A stretch of 64,000 bases of DNA. It comes from Nocardia cerradoensis NBRC 101014 (GTDB lineage: Bacteria > Actinomycetota > Actinomycetes > Mycobacteriales > Mycobacteriaceae). Shown one piece after another: positions 27,093 through 35,841 of this stretch (within the stretch, counting starts at the first letter, position 1; every line of letters starts with the position of its first letter). The notes below the pieces were generated by a model that was given only the letters and a program-made list of their open reading frames with translations, was not told the DNA's origin and did not search any database. Both the position numbers and the translations under genes were made by a program. The stretch lies in contig NZ_BAFW01000245.1 of NCBI RefSeq assembly GCF_000308535.1, positions 1 to 64,000 of the forward strand, written 5' to 3'.

Positions 27093-29047
27093 CCACCACC
27101 CTCCTCCGGCCGATGTCTCCGACCGCATCGGCCGCATCACCGGACGCCGACCGGCACCGGTGGGAGCGGCCGGCGCTGACCGTCCTCCTGCTCACGACAA
27201 CCATCGCCTACCTGTGCAATCTGAGTGCCAACGGGTGGGCGAACGCCTTCTACGCGGCTGCGGCACAGGCAGGTTCGGTGTCGTGGAAGGCGTTTCTCTT
27301 CGGTTCCTCGGATGCCGCGAACGCGATCACCGTGGACAAGACCCCGGCCGCCCTGTGGCCGATGGATCTGGCGGTACGGGCGTTCGGGCTGTCCAGTTGG
27401 AGCCTGCTGGTGCCGCAGGTGCTGATGGGCGTGGGCGCGGTCGCGTTGCTGTGGGCGACCGTGCGCCGGCCGTTCGGGCCGGTGGCCGGACTGCTCGCGG
27501 GCACGGTGCTGGCCGTGACACCGGTGGCGGCCCTGATGTTCCGGTTCGACAATCCGGACGCCCTGCTGGTCCTGCTGATGGTGGCGGCATGCTGGGCGAT
27601 GACGCGCGCACTCGAGAACGGGCGGCTGCGGTGGCTCATCCTGTGCGGCGCCTTCGCCGGATTCGGCTTCCTGGCGAAGCAATTGCAGGTGCTGCTGGTG
27701 GTGCCCGCGCTCGCGACCACCTACCTGATCGCCGGCCCGCCGCGCCTGGGCAAGCGAATCGCGCAACTGGGCGCCGCGGCGGCGGCCATGGTCGCCGCCG
27801 CCGGCTGGTGGATTCTGCTCGCCGAAGTGTGGCCGGCAGATTCTCGGCCGTATTTCGGTGGCTCCCAGCATAATTCGGTACTGGAACTGACCTTCGGATA
27901 CAACGGACTGGGCCGGCTCAACGGAGAAGAGGTCGGCAGCCTCGGGCCGCCCGGCGGCGGATTCCGGGGCGAAAGCGGGATGACCCGGTTGTTCCAGCCG
28001 GCCCAGGGCGGACAGATCGCCTGGCTGCTCCCGGCCGCGCTGATCCTGCTCGTCGCGGCAATAGTGCTGCGCGGCAGGGCATCCCGCACCGATCCCCAGC
28101 GCGCCGCGCTCGTGCTGTGGGGCGGCTGGCTGGTGGTGACCGCCCTGGTGTTCAGCTTCATGCGGGGCATCTTCCACCAGTACTACACGGTGGCGCTGGC
28201 CCCGGCGATCGCGGCACTCGTCGGTGCGGGCATCGCGATGCTGTGGCGGCATCGGGAACGGACCCGGGTCCGCGTAGTCGCCACGGTGACGATGGCGACG
28301 ACGACCGCCACGGCGTGGATGTTGTTGTCGCGCAATCTCGAATTCGTGCCGTGGCTGCGCTGGCTGGTGCTCGTCGGCGGAACCGTGGTCACCGTCGCAC
28401 TGCTGTTTCCGGCGCCGCGGCGGATCGCTGTCGCGCTGGCGATCGCCGCGGGCGTGGCCGGTGTCGCGGGGCCGCTCGCCTATACCGTCGACACCCTCGC
28501 GACCGCGCATACCGGGCCGATTCCCAGCGCCGGGCCCAGGATGCCCATGCGTTTTCCCGCGGGTATGCGGATGCCGTGGGAGCAGAGTTCGGGCGCCGAA
28601 GGTTTCGGGCGGGCCGGTGACCACGGTGGCCGGGCGGGCGGTCTCGCGGCGGGCCCCTGGGGTCGCGACCACCCCGGCGGCAACGCGATGCAGGTCAGCA
28701 CGCCGAGCGAGACGCTGACCGCCCTGCTGGACCGCGACGGCGAAGCCTACGAATGGGTCGCGGCGACCGTGAGCTCGAATCGGGCGGCCGGATATCAGCT
28801 CGCCACCCAATTGCCGGTGATGGCGATCGGCGGATTCAACGGCAGCGATCCCTCCCCGACCCTGGATCAGTTCCGCGACCACGTCGCGGCGCTCGACATC
28901 CACTACTTCGTCGACGGTGCGGATCGCGGGCCGGGCGGCGGTGCGGAGGATTCGACGGCCGTGCGGATCACCGCCTGGGTGCGTAACCACTTCACGGCAC
29001 AGAACGTGGACGGGGTGACGATCTACGACCTGACCGCCCCGCGGTGA
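27089..29047 (+). CDS. GT39-type membrane glycosyltransferase (ArnT/YkcB-like)
   Basis: This 652-residue protein has about ten to twelve membrane segments and an extracytoplasmic loop near residue 20-60 carrying a DKTPAALWPMDL motif, as in polyprenyl-phosphate-dependent GT39/ArnT-like transferases. Residues about 480-535 are a Gly/Met/Pro-rich linker, and the last 110 residues form a soluble domain (AYEWVAATVSSNRAAGYQL). It would use the lipid-linked sugar made by the preceding GT2-GtrA protein to modify an envelope target. The start is GTG at 27089 inside GTGA; ATG at 27113 is an alternative. The acceptor is unknown. Confidence 0.86.
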   Translation: MTTTLLRPMSPTASAASPDADRHRWERPALTVLLLTTTIAYLCNLSANGWANAFYAAAAQAGSVSWKAFLFGSSDAANAITVDKTPAALWPMDLAVRAFGLSSWSLLVPQVLMGVGAVALLWATVRRPFGPVAGLLAGTVLAVTPVAALMFRFDNPDALLVLLMVAACWAMTRALENGRLRWLILCGAFAGFGFLAKQLQVLLVVPALATTYLIAGPPRLGKRIAQLGAAAAAMVAAAGWWILLAEVWPADSRPYFGGSQHNSVLELTFGYNGLGRLNGEEVGSLGPPGGGFRGESGMTRLFQPAQGGQIAWLLPAALILLVAAIVLRGRASRTDPQRAALVLWGGWLVVTALVFSFMRGIFHQYYTVALAPAIAALVGAGIAMLWRHRERTRVRVVATVTMATTTATAWMLLSRNLEFVPWLRWLVLVGGTVVTVALLFPAPRRIAVALAIAAGVAGVAGPLAYTVDTLATAHTGPIPSAGPRMPMRFPAGMRMPWEQSSGAEGFGRAGDHGGRAGGLAAGPWGRDHPGGNAMQVSTPSETLTALLDRDGEAYEWVAATVSSNRAAGYQLATQLPVMAIGGFNGSDPSPTLDQFRDHVAALDIHYFVDGADRGPGGGAEDSTAVRITAWVRNHFTAQNVDGVTIYDLTAPR

Positions 29048-29080
29048 GCGTGCCGGCGACAGTTGCCCCCGGAAACGACG

Positions 29081-29107
29081 ATGCCCGCCCTCGAAGAGGG
29101 CGGGCAT
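29081..29107. terminator. Strong bidirectional hairpin
   Basis: ATGCCCGCCCTC and GAGGGCGGGCAT form a perfect 12-bp stem with the 3-base loop GAA. It lies 33 bases after the GT39 stop on one side and 10 bases past the 3' end of tRNA-Glu on the other, so it probably ends both transcripts. Confidence 0.7.
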
Positions 29108-29117
29108 GGCGTGGTTG

Positions 29118-29190
29118 TAGCCCCGACGGGATTTGAACCCGCGCTACCGCCTTGAGAGGGCGGCGTCCTAGGCCGCTAGACGACGGGGCC
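29118..29190 (-). tRNA. tRNA-Glu (anticodon CTC)
   Basis: Read on the minus strand, the 73-base gene folds into a full cloverleaf. The acceptor stem GGCCCCG/CGGGGCT has a G-U first pair. The anticodon stem CCGCC/GGCGG encloses the loop CTCTCAA, giving anticodon CTC. The T-arm contains GGGTTCAAATCCC. It reads GAG codons. CCA is not encoded. A hairpin terminator follows. Confidence 0.95.
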
Positions 29191-29274
29191 GAGAACTGCG
29201 CTCCGGCAACCGGAGCCCGGTCAGCTTATCGGTCCCGGGCGACGGCACCAAATCGGGTGCTCACCTTCGCGGTC

Positions 29275-29412
29275 TCAGAAAGGCCGCCCCTGGATGAGGC
29301 CGAAGATTCCGGCGATGAAGAACAGGGGGATGAACAGCGCGGTCGCCACCGGGTCGCCGTTGAGATATCCCTGCCGGATACCTTCCAGAGCTGCCGCAGA
29401 ACCCGAATCCAT
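29275..29412 (-). CDS. 45-residue single-helix membrane peptide
   Basis: MDSGSAAALEGIRQGYLNGD is followed by one hydrophobic helix (ATALFIPLFFIAGIFGLIQ) and GRPF. ATG at 29412 is preceded by GAGGGG at 8 bases. There is no recognisable family. It lies between tRNA-Glu and a TetR gene. The good ribosome site and intact helix argue for a real gene, but the length keeps confidence modest. Confidence 0.5.
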   Translation of the reverse strand: MDSGSAAALEGIRQGYLNGDPVATALFIPLFFIAGIFGLIQGRPF

Positions 29413-29513
29413 GATCGATTTCCCCTCGCTCGATATCTGGTTGATGTGCCCGATCACGCTAACGCAGTCCAGCGCCCTTCCCCGCAGCGCTGTTCCCACC
29501 AGCGGGCGTGCTG

Positions 29514-30128
29514 TCAGTGCGGCGTGTGCAGTCCCATGTGCAGGGTCACCGCCCACTGGTGCACGATCTGCTTGCGGCGAACCGAGTCGTCGGTCAGGAC
29601 GTCGGCCAGCCCCAGCCCGCGGGCCATGTCGAGCGTGGCCTGCACCAGGTGATGGGCGACCGGGTCGGAGTCGTCGACGCCGAGCGCCTCGACGGCCAGG
29701 CGATGGGAGACACGGCCGAAGTGCGCCTCGAGCGGCACGATGCGTTCGCGCAACACCGGATCCGCCGCGGCATGGGTCCACACCTGCAGCGCCGCCTTGA
29801 ACAGCGGAGTCGTATAGGACTCGACCAGCTGCGCCACCACCGCCTCGGTGCGGCCGACACCCTGCGCCACCCCGGTCACGGCCGCCGCCTCGGCCTTGGA
29901 CTGGGCCATCCGGGCGTCGAACATGTACTCGAGGGCGGCGGTGATCAGATCCTCGCGGGTGGGGAAATGATGCTGAGCCGCCCCGCGCGAGACCCCGGCC
30001 CGTTCGGCGACCACCGCGACAGTGGCCGCCGCCCAGCCCATATCGGCCAGACAGTCGATGGTGGCCTCGAGCAATCGCTGACGGGTGGCCCGGCTGCGGT
30101 CCTGCTTGGGTTCGTGCGATGCGGTCAT
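29514..30128 (-). CDS. TetR-family regulator, last gene of the acyl-CoA carboxylase operon
   Basis: This 204-residue regulator has its helix-turn-helix in residues 10-60 (RQRLLEATIDCLADMGWAAATVAVVAERAGVSRGAAQHHFPTRED-type). It starts 7 bases after the enoyl-CoA hydratase stop, so it is almost certainly the distal gene of the seven-gene operon. A regulator at the end of the operon it controls is common and would give feedback. A candidate site (38787-38802) lies at the operon head. The ligand is probably an acyl-CoA of the pathway, by inference. Confidence 0.87.
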   Translation of the reverse strand: MTASHEPKQDRSRATRQRLLEATIDCLADMGWAAATVAVVAERAGVSRGAAQHHFPTREDLITAALEYMFDARMAQSKAEAAAVTGVAQGVGRTEAVVAQLVESYTTPLFKAALQVWTHAAADPVLRERIVPLEAHFGRVSHRLAVEALGVDDSDPVAHHLVQATLDMARGLGLADVLTDDSVRRKQIVHQWAVTLHMGLHTPH

Positions 30129-30135
30129 GATCGGT

Positions 30136-30948
30136 TCATTCTGCCCAGCTGGGTGGGCGGCGCTGGAAGAAGGCTGTCATCCCCTCGATCACCTCGGGCG
30201 TGCCGAAGAAACTGCCGGAGCGTTTGGCCAGCTCATCGGCGGTGCGATCGAATTCGGCGACCAGGGACGCATTCACCAGCCGCTTACTTTCGGCCAGCCC
30301 CTGCGGAGACCCCTTGCGCAGTTCGCCGCACAGCCGGGCCACCTCGGCGGCGGCATCGTCGGCGGCCACGGTGATCAAACCGATGCGCTCGGCCTCGGCC
30401 GCGTCGAAGGTCTCGCCGGTCTGGTAGTAGCGGGCCGCGGCCCGGGAGGTCAGCCGCGGCAGCAGCGTGAGCGAGATCATGAACGGCGCCAGGCCCAGCC
30501 GCGCCTCGGTGAGCGCGAAACTGCTCGACGGTCCGGCGACCGCGATATCGCAGGCGCCGACGATGCCCATTCCGCCCGCGCGCACATTGCCGTCGATCTG
30601 CGCGAGCACCGGTTTGTGCAGTTCCACGATGCCGCGCAGCACGTCGATCATCCACCGGGTGCGGATGTCGGCGGCCGCGGCCGGATCGGCGTCGAGCGCT
30701 TCCTTGAGGTCCGCGCCGGCGCAGAACGTGTTACCGGTGTGGGTGAGGATCACCCCGCGGGCCTGCTCGTCGGCCCCGGCCTTCCGCAGTCCGTCGAGCA
30801 GTTCGCGAACCAGCTTCGAGGACAACGCATTCCGATTGTGCGGTGAATCCAGCGTGAGTACCGCGAAGCCGTCGCGCAGGTCGTACCGCACGAAAGGCGT
30901 TTCGGCACCCGTGGTTTCGGTGCCCGTGGTTTCGGTGGTTTCGCTCAC
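30136..30948 (-). CDS. Enoyl-CoA hydratase/isomerase-family protein (EchA7/LiuC/AtuE-like)
   Basis: This 270-residue crotonase-fold protein has an oxyanion-hole block FCAGADLKEALD and a second block RAGGMGIVGACDI. In ordinary enoyl-CoA hydratase this second block has a catalytic Glu (GGCE...CDI); here it is Gly. The other Glu is kept in LTEARLGLAP. The same loss is seen, as I recall, in LiuC/AtuE-type glutaconyl-CoA hydratases. That fits hydration of a carboxylated branched enoyl-CoA made by the carboxylase upstream. The start is GTG at 30948 after AGGAGG. Confidence 0.84.
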   Translation of the reverse strand: MSETTETTGTETTGAETPFVRYDLRDGFAVLTLDSPHNRNALSSKLVRELLDGLRKAGADEQARGVILTHTGNTFCAGADLKEALDADPAAAADIRTRWMIDVLRGIVELHKPVLAQIDGNVRAGGMGIVGACDIAVAGPSSSFALTEARLGLAPFMISLTLLPRLTSRAAARYYQTGETFDAAEAERIGLITVAADDAAAEVARLCGELRKGSPQGLAESKRLVNASLVAEFDRTADELAKRSGSFFGTPEVIEGMTAFFQRRPPSWAE

Positions 30949-31022
30949 GTGTGCATTCCTCCTCGTCCGGTTCGGTGGTGTCCGCCGGCCGGGCCGCGCG
31001 CGGCGGCCCGGCCGGTCACCGC

Positions 31023-32189
31023 TCAGTAGGACTTCGGCAGCCCCAGCGAGTGCTGGGAGACGAAGTTCAGGATCATTTCCCGGCTCACCGGAGCCACCCG
31101 CGCGATCCGCGCCGCGCCGAGCATGCCCGCCAGACCGATGTCCGCGGTCAGGCCCGAACCACCGTGGGTCTGAATGGACTGATCCAGGGCCTTGATACTC
31201 GCTTCCGCCGCAGCGTATTTCGCCATATTGGCGGCCTCCGCGGCGCCGAAGTCGTCGCCGGAATCGTAGAGGACGGCGGCCTTCTGCATCATCAGCTTGG
31301 CCAGCTCGAGTTCGATCTTCACCTGGGCCAGCGGATGCGAGATGCCCTGGTGCGCAGCGATCGGCGTCTTCCAGACCTGCCGTTCCCGGGCGTATTCGAC
31401 CGCCCGGTCGATGGCGTAGCGGCCCATGCCGACCGCCATCGCCGCACCCATGATGCGCTCGGGATTCAGGCCGGCGAACAGCTGCGCGATCGCGGCGTCC
31501 TCCTGGCCCACCAGCGCGGTGCCGGGCAGGCGCACATCGTCGAGGAACAGCGTGAACTGGTTGTCCGGTTCGATGATGTCCATCTCCTGGCGGTTCTTCT
31601 CGAAGCCGGGAGTATCGGTCGGGACGATGAACAGCGCCGGCTTCAACTTGCCGGTCTTGGAATCCTCGGTGCGCGAGACGATCAGCACCGCCTCGGCCTG
31701 ATCCACACCGGAGATGAAGATCTTGCGGCCGTTGAGGATCCAGTCGCCACCGTCGCGGCGCGCGGTGGTGGTGATGTTGTGCGAGTTGGAGCCGGCGTCG
31801 GGTTCGGTGATGCCGAAGACCATCTTCGACGAGCCGTCGGCCAGCCGGGTCAGCCAGTACTGCTTCTGCTCCTCGGTGCCGTACTTGGTGATGATGGTGC
31901 CGCAGATCGCGGGTGAGACCACCATCAGCAGCAGGCCCGCGCCCTGGGCGGCCAGTTCCTCCATCACCAGCGCCAGTTCGTAGATTCCGGCGCCACCGCC
32001 GCCGTATTCCTCCGGCAGGTTCACGCCGAGGAAGCCGAGTTTGCCCGCCTCGTCCCATAATTCGTCCAGCGGCTCGTTGCGCCGCGCCTTCGCGGAGACG
32101 TAGTCGCGGTAGTTGTACTTCGCGGCGAGCTTGGCGACGGCCGCCCGCAGCTGCTTCTGTTCGTCGGTCTCGATGAAACTCATGGACAT
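31023..32189 (-). CDS. Acyl-CoA dehydrogenase (FadE12-like)
   Basis: This is a 388-residue canonical acyl-CoA dehydrogenase with an N-terminal helical domain and the middle beta-domain motif FGITEPDAGSNSHNITTTA. The C-terminal helices include IQTHGGSGLTADIGLAGMLGAARIARVAPVS. Size and order match fadE12 in the M. tuberculosis Rv0971c-Rv0976c cluster. ATG at 32189 has AGGAGA just before it. It follows accA by 17 bases. The substrate is probably a branched or terpenoid acyl-CoA, inferred from context. Confidence 0.88.
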   Translation of the reverse strand: MSMSFIETDEQKQLRAAVAKLAAKYNYRDYVSAKARRNEPLDELWDEAGKLGFLGVNLPEEYGGGGAGIYELALVMEELAAQGAGLLLMVVSPAICGTIITKYGTEEQKQYWLTRLADGSSKMVFGITEPDAGSNSHNITTTARRDGGDWILNGRKIFISGVDQAEAVLIVSRTEDSKTGKLKPALFIVPTDTPGFEKNRQEMDIIEPDNQFTLFLDDVRLPGTALVGQEDAAIAQLFAGLNPERIMGAAMAVGMGRYAIDRAVEYARERQVWKTPIAAHQGISHPLAQVKIELELAKLMMQKAAVLYDSGDDFGAAEAANMAKYAAAEASIKALDQSIQTHGGSGLTADIGLAGMLGAARIARVAPVSREMILNFVSQHSLGLPKSY

Positions 32190-32206
32190 TCTCCTGTAGT
32201 GGGCCG

Positions 32207-34228
32207 CTATTCGGCGGCGGCTTCGGCCGGTGCCGCGGTGGCTTCGGCATGGACGACCGCGAGCACGGCGCCGACGTCGACCTGTTGTCCCGCAACCACA
32301 TTCAGTTCGGTCAGCACCCCGGCGGCCGGGGCGGCGATGGTGTGCTCCATCTTCATGGCCTCGAGCCAGAGGATCGGCTGGCCCTTCTCGACGGCGGTGC
32401 CGACCTCGGCGCCCAGCCGGATCACCGAACCCGGCATCGGCGCCAGCAACGACCCCTCCGCGACCTGGTCGGCCGGGTCCGAGAAACGCGGAAGCCTGCG
32501 CACCGCGACCGGGCCCAGCGGCGAATCGACCGCCACCAGATCGCCGTAGCGCGCGACCTCGAACCGCCGCCGCACCGAGCCATGTTCGCCGGGCACGCCG
32601 AGAACCACGACATCCGGTGTGGCCTCGATCAACTCGAGTCCCTCGTGACCCTCGACCTCGAGTCCGGAGCGGGTGAGGCGGTAGCGCACCTCGTGCGTCC
32701 CCGACACCCGGCTCTCGTAGGACTTGCTCTGTGCCTGTGAGGGCAGGTTGCGCCAGCCGCTGGGCAGCGCCGCGCCGACGCGCGCTCGCGCTCGGTTGGC
32801 GGCCGCGTCGGCCAGCGCCGCGGCGACGATGGACAGCGCCTCGTCGCCGGGTGAAACGAGCGGCGCGGCAAGCTTTTCCAGGCCGTGGGTGGCGAAGAAC
32901 GCGGTATCGGTGTCACCGGCGAGGAAGGCCGGATGCCGCAGCACCCGCACCAGCAGATCGCGGTTGGTGACCAGGCCGTGGATGCGGGCCTGTTGCAACG
33001 CCGTCGCCAGCAGATGCGCCGCTTCCTCCCGGGTGTCGGCATAGGAGATGACCTTGGCCAGCATCGGGTCGTAGAACACCCCGACCGCCGAACCGTCCAC
33101 CACACCGGAGTCCAGTCGCAGACCGGGCTCGGTCAGGACGGTGAATTCGGCGGTGCCCGGGGCGAATTCGATGCGGTGCACCGCACCGCTCTGTGGCTGC
33201 CAGTCGTGTGCCGGATCCTCCGCGTACAACCGCACCTCGATGGAGTGGCCGCGCATCGGCGGCGGCTCCGGCGGCAGCCGGTAGCCCTGCGCCACCCGCA
33301 GTTGCAGCCGGACCAGATCCAGGCCGGTGGTGCATTCGGTGACCGGATGTTCCACCTGCAGGCGGGTGTTCATCTCCAGGAAGAAGAAATCGCCCTGTTC
33401 GTCGGCGAGGAATTCGACCGTGCCCGCGCCCTCGTAGCCGATCGCCTCGGCGGCGAGCCGGGCCGCCTCGAACAACCGCTCCCGCATGGGGGCGATCCGC
33501 TCCACCAGCGGCGACGGCGCCTCCTCGACCACCTTCTGATGCCGGCGCTGAATCGAACATTCACGCTCGCCCACCGCCCAGACCCGGCCGTGGGTATCGG
33601 CCATCACCTGCACCTCGATATGCCGGCCGGTTTCCAGGTAGCGCTCGCAGAACACCGTCGGATCGCCGAAGGCCGATTCCGCCTCGCGCCGGGCCGCCTC
33701 GAGCTGCTCCGGCAGCTCCGCCAGCGAGCGCACCACCCGCATACCGCGCCCGCCACCACCGGCGGAGGCCTTGATCAGCACGGGCAGCAGGTCCTCGGTG
33801 ACCTCGTCCGGATCCAGTTCGGCCAGCACCGGGACGCCCGCGGCGTCCATCATCTTCTTGGATTCGACCTTCGAACCCATCTGCTCGATGGCCGCGACCG
33901 GCGGGCCGACCCACGCCAAGCCCGCATCGATCACCCGGCGAGCGAATTCCGCGTTCTCGGAAAGGAATCCGTACCCCGGGTGAATCGCGTCGGCGCCCGC
34001 GGCGTGGGCGGCCTCGATGATCAGATCGCCGCGCAGATAGGTCTCGCCGGGAGTGTTGCCGGGCAGCCGGATCGCCGCGTCGGCCTCGGCCACATGCGGT
34101 GCGTTCGCATCCGCGTCGGAATACACCGCGGTGGTGGCGATGCCCATGCGCCGGCAGGTCGCGAACACGCGCCGGGCGATCTCCCCGCGGTTGGCGACCA
34201 GAACGTTCGTGATCGGCCCTACTGTCAT
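32207..34228 (-). CDS. accA2: Acyl-CoA carboxylase alpha chain, biotin carboxylase plus biotin carrier (AccA2-like)
   Basis: This 673-residue subunit charges its own biotin with bicarbonate and ATP. Order: biotin carboxylase N-domain (NVLVANRGEIARRVFATCRRMGIATTAVYSDAD), ATP-grasp loop (KASAGGGGRGM), catalytic FFFLEMNTRLQVEHPVTE, a BT-like linker, and a C-terminal biotinyl domain with Lys near residue 626 in LEAMKMEH. ATG at 34228 lies 8 bases after the accD stop. The operon matches accA2-accD2 of M. tuberculosis; that pair is not the leucine-pathway AccA1-AccD1 enzyme. Confidence 0.93.
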   Translation of the reverse strand: MTVGPITNVLVANRGEIARRVFATCRRMGIATTAVYSDADANAPHVAEADAAIRLPGNTPGETYLRGDLIIEAAHAAGADAIHPGYGFLSENAEFARRVIDAGLAWVGPPVAAIEQMGSKVESKKMMDAAGVPVLAELDPDEVTEDLLPVLIKASAGGGGRGMRVVRSLAELPEQLEAARREAESAFGDPTVFCERYLETGRHIEVQVMADTHGRVWAVGERECSIQRRHQKVVEEAPSPLVERIAPMRERLFEAARLAAEAIGYEGAGTVEFLADEQGDFFFLEMNTRLQVEHPVTECTTGLDLVRLQLRVAQGYRLPPEPPPMRGHSIEVRLYAEDPAHDWQPQSGAVHRIEFAPGTAEFTVLTEPGLRLDSGVVDGSAVGVFYDPMLAKVISYADTREEAAHLLATALQQARIHGLVTNRDLLVRVLRHPAFLAGDTDTAFFATHGLEKLAAPLVSPGDEALSIVAAALADAAANRARARVGAALPSGWRNLPSQAQSKSYESRVSGTHEVRYRLTRSGLEVEGHEGLELIEATPDVVVLGVPGEHGSVRRRFEVARYGDLVAVDSPLGPVAVRRLPRFSDPADQVAEGSLLAPMPGSVIRLGAEVGTAVEKGQPILWLEAMKMEHTIAAPAAGVLTELNVVAGQQVDVGAVLAVVHAEATAAPAEAAAE

Positions 34229-34236
34229 CTCAGACC

Positions 34237-35841
34237 TCACATCCGGAAGACGCCGAAGCCCTCGGCGCCCTTGATCGGGGCATTGTGGATGGCCGACAAC
34301 GCCATTCCCAATACCGTGCGGGTGTCGCGGGGGTCGATCACACCGTCGTCGTAGAGCCGGCCCGACATGAACATGGGCAGCGATTCGGCCTCGATCTGGG
34401 CCTCGATCATCGCGCGCATGCCCTTGTCGGCTTCCTCGTCGAACGCCTGGCCGCGCGCCTCGGCGGCGGCCCGGCCCACGATGGAGATCACGCCCGCCAG
34501 CTGCGCACCGCCCATCACCGCGGATTTCGCACTGGGCCAGGCGAACACGAAGCGCGGATCGTAGGCGCGTCCGCACATGCCGTAGTGCCCGGCCCCGTAG
34601 GAGGCGCCCATCAGCAGCGAGATGTGCGGCACCTTCGAATTGGAGACGGCGTTGATCATCATGGCGCCGTGTTTGATGATGCCCTTCTGCTCGTATTCCT
34701 TACCCACCATGTAGCCGGTGGTGTTGTGCAGGAACAGCAGTGGGGTGTTCGACTGATTGGCCAGCTGGATGAACTGCGCGGCCTTCTGCGCCTCCTCAGA
34801 GAACAGCACACCGCGGGCGTTGGCGAGAATGCCGACCGGATAGCCGTGCAGGTCGGCCCAGCCCGTCACCAGGCTGGAGCCGTAGAGCGGTTTGAATTCG
34901 TCGAAATCGGATCCGTCGACCACCCGGGCGATGACCTCGCGCGGGTCGAACGGAATCTTCAGGTCGGTGGGCACGATGCCGAGCAGTTCCTCGGAATCGT
35001 AGAGCGGTTCGATCACCTCGGCGCGCGGACGCGGGGCGGGTCCGGTCTTGCGCCAGTTCAGCCGGCGCACGATGGACCGGCCGATCCGGATGGCGTCCTG
35101 TTCGTCGGCGGCGAGATAGTCCGCGAGACCTGATGTGCGGGCGTGCATCTCGGCGCCGCCGAGCGATTCGTCGTCGGACTCCTCACCGGTCGCCATCTTG
35201 ACCAGCGGCGGACCGCCGAGGAACACCTTGGAGCGTTCCTTGATCATGACGGTGTAGTCGGACATGCCGGGAATGTAGGCGCCGCCGGCGGTGGAGTTGC
35301 CGAAAACCAGGGCGATGGTAGGGATTCCGGCTGCCGAGAGCCGGGTGAGGTCGCGGAACATGCGACCGCCCGGGACGAACACCTCCTTCTGCGTCGGCAG
35401 ATCGGCGCCGCCGGATTCGACCAGGCCGATCACCGGGAGCCGGTTCTCCAGCGCGATGTCGTTCATGCGCAGGTTCTTGCGCAGCGTCCACGGATTCGAC
35501 GTGCCGCCGCGCACGGTCGGATCGGGGGCCACGATCATGCATTCGACACCCTCGACGATGCCGATGCCCGCGATCACCGAGGCGCCCACATGGAATTCGC
35601 TGCCCCAGGCGGCCAGCGGCGCCAGCTCCAGGAACGGCGAGTCCTCGTCGATGAGCAGTTCGATGCGCTCGCGCGCGGTGAGCTTGCCGCGCTTGCGGTG
35701 GCGCGCCATCTTGTCCGGGCCGCCGCCCGCGATGTTCTTGGCGTATTCGGCCTCGACCTCGGCCAGTTTCTCGGTCATGGCGTCGGCGGCGGTGCGGTAG
35801 TCCGCCGAATTCGGGTCGATGGCTGTACGGAGAGTGCTCAA
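34237..35841 (-). CDS. accD2: Acyl-CoA carboxylase beta chain, carboxyltransferase (AccD2-like)
   Basis: This 534-residue subunit moves CO2 from biotin to an acyl-CoA. The methylcrotonyl/geranyl-type architecture is visible: KLTARERIELLIDEDSPFLEL, GLVESGGADLPTQKEVF, GNSTAGGAYIPGMSDY, then FLHNTTGYMVGKEYEQKGIIKHGAMM and SLLMGASYGAGHYGMCGRAYDPRF. The start is an unusual TTG at 35841, chosen because it lies in TTGA over the stop of the upstream dehydrogenase and restores the family N-terminus (STLRTAIDPNSADYRTAADAM). An internal ATG would lose about 22 residues. Confidence 0.92.
   Translation of the reverse strand: MSTLRTAIDPNSADYRTAADAMTEKLAEVEAEYAKNIAGGGPDKMARHRKRGKLTARERIELLIDEDSPFLELAPLAAWGSEFHVGASVIAGIGIVEGVECMIVAPDPTVRGGTSNPWTLRKNLRMNDIALENRLPVIGLVESGGADLPTQKEVFVPGGRMFRDLTRLSAAGIPTIALVFGNSTAGGAYIPGMSDYTVMIKERSKVFLGGPPLVKMATGEESDDESLGGAEMHARTSGLADYLAADEQDAIRIGRSIVRRLNWRKTGPAPRPRAEVIEPLYDSEELLGIVPTDLKIPFDPREVIARVVDGSDFDEFKPLYGSSLVTGWADLHGYPVGILANARGVLFSEEAQKAAQFIQLANQSNTPLLFLHNTTGYMVGKEYEQKGIIKHGAMMINAVSNSKVPHISLLMGASYGAGHYGMCGRAYDPRFVFAWPSAKSAVMGGAQLAGVISIVGRAAAEARGQAFDEEADKGMRAMIEAQIEAESLPMFMSGRLYDDGVIDPRDTRTVLGMALSAIHNAPIKGAEGFGVFRM

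Noticed and set aside
29118-29190. tRNA-Glu as an integration site for a mobile element
   Set aside because: No integrase, no repeated tRNA end and ordinary chromosomal genes on both sides.
30136-32301. Single 721-codon frame joining hydratase and dehydrogenase regions
   Set aside because: The upstream part is an off-frame shadow of the acyl-CoA dehydrogenase; the hydratase begins at the GTG with AGGAGG before it.
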